DNA of 64,000 bases from Thiodubiliella sp900128405 (GCA_963682085.1 OY821614.1:930001-994000), one strand, 5' to 3'; shown: positions 36,391 through 44,928, counted from the stretch's first letter. The notes: generated by a model not told the origin, from the letters alone. Numbers and translations are program-made.

Positions 36391-37941
36391 ATGGAAGAAA
36401 TCGTAATAAAATCATTAGCAGAATTTCAGAAAAATATTTTAGAATTAAAAGGTGAATATTTATATCGTGGGCAAGCCGATTCAGATTGGTTCATTGAATC
36501 AGGTGCGTATCGTCGTTTGTCTAACAACAATGAACGAGACCTATATAAATATACTTTTGACATTATTAACAAAGCCAAACATTACACGCAAGACATTGAT
36601 ATTAATAACGAAGAGCTCGATCTTTTGGCTGATTTACAACATTATGGCTGTGCAACGCCCTTAATCGATTTTACCGCAAATGCTTTAATATCCCTTTGGT
36701 TTGCCACAGAAAACTTAGGCAAAAATGGAAAAAATGGAAAAAATGACAAAAGCGGCAAGGTTTTTTGCTTAAAGACTGATGGGGACAAATTTTTAGAAGT
36801 GTCAAAAGCAGACAAAAAACAACCATTAAATGAAATATTAACCTTAACCTTCAGAGAGAAAAGTAAAATTTACAAGTTTGGAAAATGGATTCCTCCCTTA
36901 AATAACAATCGCATTATTACACAAAACAGCGTTTTTATATTTACTCCCACTGGAACAATTGGCAACGACGATTTTGATGTTATTTTCACAATTAAAAAAG
37001 ACTCAAAAAAAGAAATACGCAAACAGTTAAAAATAGTATCAAATATTACCGAAGATAATATTTATCCCGATTTCCACGGCTTTGCAATGAACAATGGTGC
37101 AACAAAAAATTATAAAGAAGCAACAGCGAATGAGTTAAATGAAAAAGGACTTCGCAACTATCGACAGGGAGACTATAACGAAGCCATAAGGCGTTATAAG
37201 TTAGCACTAAAGAGTGATTTAAAGACCTATGGTGAAGATCATCCTGCCGTGGCAAGAGATCGTAATAATTTAGGTGGTGCATGGCATTCATTGGGGAAAT
37301 ATAAAAAAGCGATTGGGTATTATGAGTTAGCACTAAAGAGTGATTTAAAGACCTATGGTGAGGATCATCCTGATGTGGCAATAGATCACAATAATTTAGG
37401 TAGTGCGTGGAAGTCATTGGGAAAATATAAAAAAGCGATTGGGTATTATGAGTTAGCACTAAAGAGTGATTTAAAGACCTATGGTGAGGATCATCCTGAT
37501 GTGGCAATAGATCACAATAATTTAGGTAGTGCGTGGAAGTCATTGGGGAAATATAAAAAAGCGATTGGGTATTATGAGTTAGCACTAAAGAGTGATTTAA
37601 AGACCTATGGCAAGAATCATCCTACCGTGGCAATTCGTCTCAATAATTTGGGCGGTGCGTGGCATTCATTAGAGCAATATGAAAAAGCGATTGGGTATTA
37701 TGAGTTAGCACTAAAGAGTGATTTAAAAACCTATGGCGAGGATCATCCTACTGTAGCAACTTATCACAATAATTTAGGTGGTGCGTGGTATTCATTAGGG
37801 AAATATAAAAAAGCGATTGGGTATTTTGAGTTAGCACTAAAGAGTGATTTAAAGGCCTATGGCGAGGACCATCCTGATGTGGCAACTTATCGCAATAATT
37901 TGGCAGAAGCAAAAAAGGTGTTGGCAAATAAAACAAAGTAA
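36391..37941 (+). CDS. FRG-domain protein with six kinesin-light-chain-type TPR repeats
   Basis: A 516-residue protein. The N-terminal FRG domain (about residues 1-200) shows YLYRGQADSDW and DLQHYGCATPLIDFTANALI followed by SLWFATE, the F/Y-RGQ and QHYG...DxT signatures; it contains a Lys/Gly/Asn repeat (about 113-126). From about residue 240 there are six 42-residue TPR units built on YELALKSDLKTYGEDHPDVA, near identical. FRG domains are of unknown biochemical role and occur in mobile and defence-like genes; KLC-type TPRs bind protein partners. The near-identity of repeats suggests ongoing expansion and contraction. Single gene, divergent from argJ. Confidence 0.85.
   Translation: MEEIVIKSLAEFQKNILELKGEYLYRGQADSDWFIESGAYRRLSNNNERDLYKYTFDIINKAKHYTQDIDINNEELDLLADLQHYGCATPLIDFTANALISLWFATENLGKNGKNGKNDKSGKVFCLKTDGDKFLEVSKADKKQPLNEILTLTFREKSKIYKFGKWIPPLNNNRIITQNSVFIFTPTGTIGNDDFDVIFTIKKDSKKEIRKQLKIVSNITEDNIYPDFHGFAMNNGATKNYKEATANELNEKGLRNYRQGDYNEAIRRYKLALKSDLKTYGEDHPAVARDRNNLGGAWHSLGKYKKAIGYYELALKSDLKTYGEDHPDVAIDHNNLGSAWKSLGKYKKAIGYYELALKSDLKTYGEDHPDVAIDHNNLGSAWKSLGKYKKAIGYYELALKSDLKTYGKNHPTVAIRLNNLGGAWHSLEQYEKAIGYYELALKSDLKTYGEDHPTVATYHNNLGGAWYSLGKYKKAIGYFELALKSDLKAYGEDHPDVATYRNNLAEAKKVLANKTK
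37200..37941 (+). repeat. 126-bp tandem coding repeats (TPR units)
   Basis: Six direct repeats with exactly 126-base spacing (TTAGCACTAAAGAGTGATTT starts near 37201, 37327, 37453, 37579, 37705 and 37831). Units two and three are almost identical at DNA level. The period is a multiple of three, so changes in copy number would keep the frame. Confidence 0.93.
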
Positions 37942-37978
37942 ATTTACTACAAAACTTTTGTATAACTATGATGAATGA

Positions 37979-38027
37979 ATTTCAATATTTATGTGAATAA
38001 TTTAAAATAATAGAAAAAAACTTACAA
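37979..38027. repeat. 49-bp repeat, copy 1
   Basis: AATTTCAATATTTATGTGAA and following AT-rich bases downstream of the FRG-TPR gene; the same sequence recurs at 40358-40404 directly after the purU-flank copy B. It marks a rearrangement junction. Confidence 0.75.
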
Positions 38028-38037
38028 GCCTTGGGGT

Positions 38038-38180
38038 CTCGTTCCTATGCTGTGCGTGGGAATGTATACTCCAACAACTAGCATTTTTTATCTTTATTTA
38101 AACGCCTTTTTTTCGAAATTTTTGTTACACCCTTACCTTTAAATCCAGGTATGTATTCCCATGCACAGTATGGGAATGAG
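38038..38180. repeat. 142-bp element with 32-bp terminal inverted repeats
   Basis: Left arm (CTCGTTCCTATGCTGTGCGT...) and right arm (...CATGCACAGTATGGGAATGA) are inverted copies with few mismatches, and each arm is itself a hairpin. The 79 bases between them encode nothing. MITE-like or a REP pair; a single related arm is at 32369-32397. Confidence 0.7.
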
Positions 38181-38195
38181 GAAATATTTATACTT

Positions 38196-38775
38196 CTATC
38201 TTATACATTTGCTATAATTCTTATCTGTCTTTAGTTTTTTGAATCTTATGTTCTCTTTGATGGCAAATACTACGGGGAATAACAGGAACACAAGTCCAGC
38301 CGAAACAAAATCATTTTTATAAACCCCATCTTCTTCAATACCTAACCCAATAATAGTCTCCTCGTAAGATGGCCCTACTAAAACATCTCCTAAACCTCTG
38401 CTTAGTAAAGCAAATTCTCTCTTTTTAACAATTACCCCGTTGTCTAATTTAAAATCCTGATTATATACATATTCTTTATCATAGACTATGCACTCATTTT
38501 GAATTGCTTGGACAGTAACAATGTTATTTTTCACAATAACCTTTATTAGTTTAATTTTTTCATGTTTTATAAAATTACCGTCATTTAGCTTAATTGAGCT
38601 GTAGCCGTATTGTAGGATTTTTTGCGACAAGTAGCCGGTAGGGTCGCCTTTATTACTATAAACCCCTTGTAACTCTTTGATATTAGAAATTTTTGAAAAC
38701 TGTATTTCTTTTTTTTGGTGTTGTATAACAACCAGTTAATAATAACAAACTTATAAAAATAGATGATACTTTCAT
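38196..38775 (-). pseudogene. Cassette-borne lipoprotein, frameshifted at an A8 tract
   Basis: The start at 38775 gives a lipoprotein signal MKVSSIFISLLLLTGC (lipobox LTGC), but the frame stops after about 31 codons. Removing one base from the poly-A run at 38709-38716 joins it to the long frame ending at 38196, giving one protein of about 192 residues. The C-terminal part has a hydrophobic segment (SAGLVFLLFPVVFAI). So this is either a disrupted gene or one switched by slippage at the homopolymer. Family unknown. It follows a degenerate attC-like site and is read in the same direction as the two nuclease cassettes. Confidence 0.65.
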
Positions 38776-38792
38776 TGTGCTTCTAAAGTGTA

Positions 38793-38846
38793 CTTAGTGC
38801 TAGAATTCAGCTGACGCATTAGCGGTCGGCTAGAATGATTTATCAT
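38793..38846 (-). repeat. attC-like site 2 (degenerate)
   Basis: Directly after the stop of the NucS-like gene, the minus strand shows AAATCATTCTAGCCGAC, a short loop CGCTAATGC, then GTCAGCTGAATTCTAGCAC. The stem has the same asymmetric unpaired bases as the site at 39573-39630, to which it is clearly homologous, but the outer core sites (normally YAAC and GTTR) have decayed. Confidence 0.6.
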
Positions 38847-39547
38847 GCCTCCTCTAACTCTAATTTCATTCTATAAACCTTTAACTCAATTCTATCAGTA
38901 GTTGTGCAAGCTTGCTGTAAACTTTCATGAATTGATCCAGATATTATTACTCCTGATACTTTTTTGTCAGGAAATTTTCTTTCGGTTAACCCCATATACA
39001 TTGATATTTGACCAAAAACTTTATAATCTGCATCTCCAGATTTTAATTCAACAACCAATAAATCACTGGTTTCTATGTGCTCTAATAAGACGTCAATTCT
39101 TCTACTGTTAATAGAGTATTCAATGCCTTGATTGTTTTCTCCGTATATCTTGTAATTTGGAAATAGTTCTGTAATTTGTGCACATAATGTTTTTTGCAAA
39201 TCACGCTCATATGCAAAATTAATTTGCTCTTCTTGATTTGTATTTTCAATATTAGTTTCGTCAATAGTATTATTTCCCCTAACAGCAAAGAATTCAGAAT
39301 ATCTAGCGATGGCACTTCTCCATGTTCCATTCCCTTTATTTCCAGCACTTGCATATTCCCCTTTTTGACTATATTTCTGAGATATTTCACTAATTGTATT
39401 TTGCTCTTGTATTTGATAAATATCAATCTCTTGGTTAATATTTTTAGAATAATCTTTTGATATACCACCAATGGCACTTTTATATATATTAGCAGTATTT
39501 GGGGTTCTATTTGTATTAATAAGGTAATTATAAAATTCTTGTTTCAT
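38843..39547 (-). CDS. NucS-like PD-(D/E)xK endonuclease domain protein (gene cassette)
   Basis: A 234-residue protein. Residues about 1-100 are helical and begin like a SAM-like/core-binding domain (TNRTPNTANIYKSAIGG). Residues about 110-225 resemble the DUF91/NucS nuclease fold: FAYERDLQKTLCAQI, then RRIDVLLEH and DLLVVELKSGDADYKVFGQI, supplying the catalytic Asp and E-x-K. Such proteins cut branched or mismatched DNA or act in defence. It lies between two attC-like sites, each ending within a few bases of a coding region, as in an integron cassette. Confidence 0.75.
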   Translation of the reverse strand: MKQEFYNYLINTNRTPNTANIYKSAIGGISKDYSKNINQEIDIYQIQEQNTISEISQKYSQKGEYASAGNKGNGTWRSAIARYSEFFAVRGNNTIDETNIENTNQEEQINFAYERDLQKTLCAQITELFPNYKIYGENNQGIEYSINSRRIDVLLEHIETSDLLVVELKSGDADYKVFGQISMYMGLTERKFPDKKVSGVIISGSIHESLQQACTTTDRIELKVYRMKLELEEA

Positions 39548-39572
39548 TTCTCAGTCCTATTTATATTTTGGG

Positions 39573-39630
39573 GTATAACGCTTAAATTCAGCCGATACAT
39601 TAGCGATCGGCTGGAATGATTTGTTAAGAT
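39573..39630 (-). repeat. attC-like integron recombination site 1
   Basis: On the minus strand: TCTTAAC (core R''), AAATCATTCCAGCCGAT, loop CGCTAATGT, ATCGGCTGAATTTAAGC, then GTTATAC (core R'). The arms are complementary except for an extra base in one arm, the extrahelical asymmetry that directs single-strand attC recombination, and the AAGCGTTA end is characteristic. The stop codon of the upstream nuclease lies inside R'', the usual cassette organisation. Confidence 0.78.
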
Positions 39631-40091
39631 TTGAGCCTAGAAAAATCATTTGCAATATATTTTTCAAATCTTTCATGGCAATGTTCTTTGTATTCTCCAG
39701 TCTCTTTATTTTTTCGTTTACCGTTAAACCAAATAGAGCGTTTACCAATATTTTTTCCTGCTTTATTTTGTACAGATTCTTTTATAAACTCCTTAGAGCT
39801 CATAATCCAAAATGTTTCCAATCTTTCTGAATAAAACACGAAATAATAATTTTTACGATACTCGTGAGTGATTGCTGCAAATAATGCAGCGTCTCCCATA
39901 ATAACAGTTTTTGACCTGGCCTTAACTTGTACTTCAATAAAAGCACCATCTTCTTTGCGAATAACGGCATCAATTCCATTATCGTCAATTAAAGGCATAT
40001 AAATATCAATGCCTTCTTTTAGCATTAATCCTGCTACCCAAAACTCAATGCGTTTTCCAAATCCAGCAGAATGTCTAAATGATGTACTCAT
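39624..40091 (-). CDS. DUF4365-like nuclease (first gene cassette)
   Basis: A 155-residue cytoplasmic protein with GIDIYMPLIDDNGIDAVIRK followed by GAFIEVQVKARSK: an Asp in NGID and the E-x-QVK pair are the restriction-endonuclease-like active-site pattern shared with DUF4365 and Mrr-type proteins. The C-terminus is basic. Its ATG lies ten bases after the GTTAGGAT junction at which the purU-flank repeat stops matching, and its stop is inside attC-like site 1, so the gene fills one cassette. Confidence 0.72.
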   Translation of the reverse strand: MSTSFRHSAGFGKRIEFWVAGLMLKEGIDIYMPLIDDNGIDAVIRKEDGAFIEVQVKARSKTVIMGDAALFAAITHEYRKNYYFVFYSERLETFWIMSSKEFIKESVQNKAGKNIGKRSIWFNGKRKNKETGEYKEHCHERFEKYIANDFSRLKS

Positions 40092-40100
40092 ATTGTAATC

Positions 40101-40352
40101 CTAACTATCATTATAAAAATATATTTCCTTATATTTCGATATTAAAAATAAACTCTGTAAAAATAACTAAAAGTGTCATTTAAATAACGAAAAGCATGAT
40201 AACAGAAAGCAGACTCATTATTTAACAAATGCGTGAAAAAATGCAGTCAATACTAAAAAAAACATTTATTACTCACTCTCATACTTTAGAGGGGTGTTTT
40301 AATAAAAGTGTGATTTTTTATTTAAAAACAATTGTCTTATTACGGATCAATG
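40101..40352. repeat. purU 3'-flank repeat, copy B
   Basis: Decayed copy of 33668-33985, ending with the last codons of purU (ACAATTGTCTTATTA is identical). Nothing else of purU is present on this side. The region includes no open gene. Confidence 0.8.
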
Positions 40353-40357
40353 TACTA

Positions 40358-40404
40358 ATTTCAATATTTATGTGAATAATTTAAAATAATAGAAAAAACT
40401 TACA
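40358..40404. repeat. 49-bp repeat, copy 2
   Basis: Same sequence as 37979-38027, here fused to the end of the purU-flank copy, which shows that two source loci were joined. Confidence 0.75.
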
Positions 40405-40712
40405 CAAGTCTTATTTTTTTGTGGACAATAGCACATTTATGAAAACAAATACTACAATGCAGGACAACATAGAGGGTAAATTAAGCAAAAAGTTTTTTAG
40501 CATTGTTACTGGTTGTATAGAAAAACCTGCCATATCTTTCACTTATTTTGACACTTCTATTCCAAGTTGTAACACCTGTGTCAAAACCCCTTATACGCTT
40601 AAATCAGAAAAATTTGAAAAAATAAGGGAATGTTTCCTTATTACAGTTAGGCGGTATACCCTCTCCCCTTTCTGTTTTATTTTTTAGAGGGTAATTTAAA
40701 GGAGAAGTTATT

Positions 40713-40814
40713 ATGACTTTTATAATATGTAACAGCGGAACACCAAACAACGCACCAAGTAAAACCGGAAATCCATCTGGTGGTGGAAGAGGTAATAATC
40801 CACCTAGTAAGTAA
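40713..40814 (+). CDS. Small Asn/Pro/Gly-rich peptide gene
   Basis: ATG preceded by a strong ribosome site (AAAGGAGAAG, seven bases upstream) opens a 33-codon frame, MTFIICNSGTPNNAPSKTGN..., ending PPSK, rich in Asn, Pro, Gly and Ser. It is followed after 15 bases by a perfect terminator (40830-40865), so a compact ribosome site-ORF-terminator unit is visible. No homologue recognised. It lies within an otherwise decayed region, which makes its intact signals notable. Codon content is too short to judge. Confidence 0.5.
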   Translation: MTFIICNSGTPNNAPSKTGNPSGGGRGNNPPSK

Positions 40815-40829
40815 CTTAGTGGTTTTTTT

Positions 40830-40865
40830 AAGGCAAGGCAAAAGTATTTGCCTTGCCTTTTTTTA
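40830..40865 (+). terminator. Strong Rho-independent terminator
   Basis: Perfect 13-bp stem AAGGCAAGGCAAA/TTTGCCTTGCCTT with a 4-base loop followed by a run of T. It ends transcription of the 33-codon peptide gene. The remaining 40866-41371 stretch contains short open frames but nothing recognised. Confidence 0.9.
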
Positions 40866-41371
40866 ATTGAGAATTTTGGAGAAAAAAACACTGTAAAAAG
40901 GGATTGTTTGTCTTTATATCAAGGTTGCTATTTACAATGTCGGCAGGTGATGGTGTGGTGGCTGGATTTTTTGCTGGTGCGTGTTAGCATTGTTACTGAG
41001 GTTGTTAAAATGCCGAGTGATATGCTAATCCATAGTAATGAATATGAGGGGGTGTTGAGTAAAGGTGCCGACTTGATAAAACATTGTGGCTGAAAAATAT
41101 GCTAAACCAGTGGACTATAAGGCACCTACGGTTGTCCAAGTTTTGACAATTTCGTGAATCATATGGTAAATCAATGCTGTTTATTTCATGCAAACATCCG
41201 TTTTTTTGATTTGATAATAGTGCTATCTTCATAATCCTTTGTGTGAAAAAATGTAAATAATACCCCTTGTTATTTATATTAGCAATGTATATTTTTGTAT
41301 CATTTTTAGTGCCATTTGTTGTCGTTCCTGTGTTTCGATCGACTGCAAAAATTCAATTGTCTATGATGTGA

Positions 41372-41640
41372 TTTAATGCTAATAATTCTGATGGTTTTAT
41401 CCTTTATTTCAAATTACTTGGAACAGATTTTTTCAACTAAATCTGTAGTAAAAATCGCTTATGCTACTTGGCAATTTTTTGGCTGATAGTTGAGTGGAAA
41501 GTATGACAATATTGCCTAAAAAAAATACTACATTGGCAAAGTTTATCCAATCATTCCAGTGGAAAATAGCAATACTTCTTTAACTTTAATGCCTAATTTC
41601 TTTACTGCCCATTTACATACCTAGTAGGCATTGTCCAGCC
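41372..41640 (-). pseudogene. argJ fragment
   Basis: Decayed copy of an internal part of argJ (compare about 35460-35720): shared strings include CCTTTATTTCAAATT, TTTTTTCAACTAAATCTGT and CCAGTGGAAAA, in the same order and orientation, with many substitutions and deletions. With the purU-flank copy B it indicates a duplicated, mostly deleted argJ-purU region. Confidence 0.85.
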
Positions 41641-41665
41641 AAATAGGGCTTTATTGTATGTTAAG

Positions 41666-43270
41666 TTAGGCGTTCTTTGAAGAGCGTCTATCTAACACTT
41701 GAAAAATTAGCATTAGCATTGAGCCAAACAATACCATAATCAATGCTGGCACAGCAGCGCGTTCAAACAACCCTTCTGCACTAAGTTCATAGACTTGGAT
41801 GGCGAGCGTATCCCAGCCAAAGGGGCGTAACAAATAGGTGGCGGGTAACTCTTTCATCAAATCAACTGCCACCAGTAATCCACCTGCTAAAATTCCCGGT
41901 GTTATCATTGGTAAATATACTTGCATAACAAGTTTTAGACGGGATGCGCCTAGTAAACGGGCGCTTTGCGTAAATACGGGTTTAATTTGCTGTGCAGATG
42001 CCTCAATAGAACTGTAAGCAATCGTCATAAAACGCGATACATAAGCAAACAACAACAACACAATTGAGCCAAAAACAATATGATTAATCGATTCGCCACC
42101 AAAAAATATATTAATCACAGAAATTTGATTGATACCGTAAAGCAAACCCACTGCCATCACTGACCCGGGTAAGGCATAACCCAAAGTCGCCAATTGAATC
42201 ACACTTTTTAACCAAATACTGCCTTGTTTACAGTGATTAGGAAGTGCCAATATTGTCGCAATCACAAGGGTGGCAATTACCGCACTTAAGGTTAAAATAG
42301 CCGTTGATGAAATCAAATCAAGATACTTAGTGCTCCATTCTAATGCGATAGAACTCCAGCCCCAAATAAGCAATTGCAACATTGGCATGGCAAATGAAAG
42401 CATAAATACACCAAAAACAAATAAAGTAATTAACCAACCAACAGCACCCCGTGCTTGGTAGGGTTTTTTGTTACTCACATCGGCAGAATAATACTTAGCC
42501 TGACCACGGGCTTTTTTCTCAAAATAAATTAAGAAAAATGCCACCAATACCAATAATGACGCAAGTTGTGCTGCTACTTCAATAGAACGAAAATCCCCCC
42601 AAGCAGAATAAATTGCCGTGGTAAAAGTATCATAGTTAAACAAACTTACCACGCCAAAATCAGCTAGCGTTTCCATTAGCGTTACCAGTAAACCTGCTGC
42701 CACTGCTGGGCGAGCTAGTGGTAAGGATATTTTAAAAAAAACACGGATTGGACTTGCACCTAATAATCTACCCACCTCAATCATACTAATTTTTTGGCGT
42801 TTAAATGAGGCACGCGCCATCATATAAACATAAGGATAAAAAACCAACACAAAGGTCAAAATAATTGCCCACGAACCTGAACGAATATCAAACCCCGGTA
42901 TGTCTAATGTCTCTCGCATCCATACCTGTGCATAGCCCGAATAATCAAACACGCCTAAATACACAAAAGCCAACACATACGCAGGAATGGCAAATGGCAA
43001 AAACAACGCCCATTCTAGCCATTTTCTACCAGGGAATTCTACCATTACCACCAAATATGCCAATACTGTGCCAAGTAAGGTTACGCCAATGCCAACACCG
43101 ACTAACAAAATAACAGTAGAGTAAATTAAACTTGGTAATAAGTTCTCAGAAAAATGCACCCACAACTCGTGTTCGGGCAAAACCCAAGAAAAAGCCACCA
43201 CAAAAATAGGTAGTGCTACTAGCAATGCCAATGCGCTTATCCAGATTTTTGTATTTAAACATCTGTGCAT
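41666..43270 (-). CDS. fbpB: Ferric iron ABC transporter permease FbpB
   Basis: Inner-membrane permease with duplicated halves, 534 residues and about twelve hydrophobic helices. Each half has an EAA-type loop: EVGRLLGASPIRVFFKISLP near residue 180 and SARLLGASRLKLVMQVYLPM near 445. The fused two-domain form is typical of FbpB/SfuB iron permeases. Last gene of the fbpC-fbpA-fbpB unit. Confidence 0.93.
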   Translation of the reverse strand: MHRCLNTKIWISALALLVALPIFVVAFSWVLPEHELWVHFSENLLPSLIYSTVILLVGVGIGVTLLGTVLAYLVVMVEFPGRKWLEWALFLPFAIPAYVLAFVYLGVFDYSGYAQVWMRETLDIPGFDIRSGSWAIILTFVLVFYPYVYMMARASFKRQKISMIEVGRLLGASPIRVFFKISLPLARPAVAAGLLVTLMETLADFGVVSLFNYDTFTTAIYSAWGDFRSIEVAAQLASLLVLVAFFLIYFEKKARGQAKYYSADVSNKKPYQARGAVGWLITLFVFGVFMLSFAMPMLQLLIWGWSSIALEWSTKYLDLISSTAILTLSAVIATLVIATILALPNHCKQGSIWLKSVIQLATLGYALPGSVMAVGLLYGINQISVINIFFGGESINHIVFGSIVLLLFAYVSRFMTIAYSSIEASAQQIKPVFTQSARLLGASRLKLVMQVYLPMITPGILAGGLLVAVDLMKELPATYLLRPFGWDTLAIQVYELSAEGLFERAAVPALIMVLFGSMLMLIFQVLDRRSSKNA

Positions 43271-43279
43271 ATTTACGAT

Positions 43280-44278
43280 CTAGCGATAACCTTTTTTCTG
43301 CATTAATTTAACTGCTGTGGCTTGCAAGATACCTGCTTGTGATAAATTCATTTTATCTTGCTTAAACGCACCCCATGCGGATACTACACTGCTTAATGCA
43401 ACGCTTTGATTGGCAGGGTATTCTTGATTTAATGCACCATAAATTGCCTGTGCTTTGGTGCTAGATAGCCATTCTAACAATCTAGTAGCTGCCTTTGGAT
43501 TTTTTGCATACTTAGTTACACCAGCACCCGATATATTTACATGCACGCCTGTGGTATTTTGATTAGCCCAGAATAATTTCAATGGCAAGTTAGGCTTTTT
43601 TTCCACTAAACGCCCATAATAATAAGTATTAACCAAGCCCACATCACATTGCCCAGATAAAATTGCATTCATCACATGTGAATCTTTAGCATTGGGTGTG
43701 GCTGCTAAATTATTCACCCAGCCACTGACAATATCGCCTGCTTTGCTCTCTCCATGGTGATAAATTAGCGATGCCACCAAAGACTTGGTATAGATTTTTT
43801 TACTGGTTCTCAGGCACAAACGCCCTTCCCATTGTGGTAATGCTAAATTCGCATAAGTAGATAAATCCTTTGGATTGACTTGTTTGGTGTTATAAACAAT
43901 AGTTCTAGCACGCACCGACAAGCCTGTCCATAAGCCTTCAGGGTCTCTTAAATGGGCGGGAATATTGTTTTCCAATGTCTTTGTTTTGACTTTTTGAAAC
44001 ACCCCCTGCGAGCCTGCATACCAAAGATTGCCCGCATCTACCGTCATAAACATATCAGCCTTGGTATTTTTACCTTCCAGCTTTAAACGCTCAATCAATG
44101 CACCGCCTTTACCTGTTAAATAACTTACCTTAATACCTGTGTCTTTTGTAAAAGCGTCAAATAACGGCTTAATTAAATGTTCTTTTCTAGAACTATACAC
44201 AGTAACCGAATCGCTAATCGCTGCAATTGCAGTAATACTGCTCATTACTAACAATGAAAATATTAATATTTTTATCAT
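43280..44278 (-). CDS. fbpA: Ferric iron periplasmic binding protein FbpA
   Basis: Periplasmic Fe(III)-binding protein, 332 residues, with signal peptide cleaved near AIAA. Family landmarks are VTVYSSRKEHLIKPLFDAF at the mature N-terminus, LSVRARTIVYN in the hinge region and the iron-ligand tyrosine pair in VNTYYYGRL (about residue 217). It overlaps fbpC by four bases. Confidence 0.94.
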   Translation of the reverse strand: MIKILIFSLLVMSSITAIAAISDSVTVYSSRKEHLIKPLFDAFTKDTGIKVSYLTGKGGALIERLKLEGKNTKADMFMTVDAGNLWYAGSQGVFQKVKTKTLENNIPAHLRDPEGLWTGLSVRARTIVYNTKQVNPKDLSTYANLALPQWEGRLCLRTSKKIYTKSLVASLIYHHGESKAGDIVSGWVNNLAATPNAKDSHVMNAILSGQCDVGLVNTYYYGRLVEKKPNLPLKLFWANQNTTGVHVNISGAGVTKYAKNPKAATRLLEWLSSTKAQAIYGALNQEYPANQSVALSSVVSAWGAFKQDKMNLSQAGILQATAVKLMQKKGYR

Positions 44279-44928
44279 TTTTTCTCCTGTAATTTTTGAT
44301 TTTCAATAGTGCCATATCGGTCTGAAAATGCCACTGCTTCAGCCTTATCATGCGTTACCAAAATAGTAGTGGTGTTGGTTTTTTTTAAAACATCCCTTAC
44401 CTGCTTAGCTAAAGTTTCCCGATGTTTTTGATCCAAACTAGAAAAAGATTCATCCAATAACAATAACTTTGGCTCAGGTGCTAACGCACGAGCCAAAGCC
44501 ACTCGTTGCTGTTCACCACCAGATAATTGATGCGAGTATTTTTTCTCAATACCCGTTAAATCAACTAAAGATAGTAATTCTTTCACTCGTATTTGTTGCT
44601 CACGCTTAGACTGATGGTCAATGCCAAAAGCAATATTTTTCTCAACATTCATATGTGGAAACAACGCATAATCCTGAAACACCATACCCACCCCCCGACT
44701 TTCAGACGGCGTTTGATGCTGTCCATTGTCTGAAAGTAGCTTTCCATCCAAAACCACACTGCCATTGTGTGCCTCATCCAACCCTGCAATAAAATGCAAT
44801 GCCGAAGATTTTCCACTGCCACTATCACCCAATAAAGCAAAAATATCACCCTGTGCCAATTCAAGGTCAAAGCCCTGTAAAACCTGATTACCTTGATATT
44901 GTATAAAAAGATTACGAACAACTAACAT
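44275..44928 (-). CDS. fbpC: Ferric iron ABC transporter ATPase FbpC
   Basis: ABC ATPase, 217 residues from the ATG at 44928 (a GTG at 44943 is the alternative). Walker A GDSGSGKSS, signature LSGGEQQRVALARALA, Walker B LLLLDESF and the H-loop VTHDKAEA are all present. The protein is shorter than full FbpC proteins, lacking the C-terminal regulatory domain. First gene of the unit, 17 bases from a Fur box. Confidence 0.92.
   Translation of the reverse strand: MLVVRNLFIQYQGNQVLQGFDLELAQGDIFALLGDSGSGKSSALHFIAGLDEAHNGSVVLDGKLLSDNGQHQTPSESRGVGMVFQDYALFPHMNVEKNIAFGIDHQSKREQQIRVKELLSLVDLTGIEKKYSHQLSGGEQQRVALARALAPEPKLLLLDESFSSLDQKHRETLAKQVRDVLKKTNTTTILVTHDKAEAVAFSDRYGTIENQKLQEKK

Noticed and set aside
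37046..37585. 179-codon minus-strand open frame with repeats
   Set aside because: Mirror of the TPR-coding repeats on the other strand; its low-complexity His/Leu repeats come from the 126-bp period.
37200..37941. CRISPR-like array
   Set aside because: The repeats are contiguous 126-bp coding units without spacers and translate into TPR motifs.
40421..40687. 88-codon frame with six cysteines before the small peptide gene
   Set aside because: No ribosome site, no family resemblance, AT-rich decayed surroundings; its end runs through the hairpin preceding the next gene.
40848..41093. 81-codon frame after the terminator
   Set aside because: Begins inside the terminator stem and has no family resemblance. 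Sequence nearby gives protein-like scraps in several frames, so it may be a pseudogene I cannot identify.
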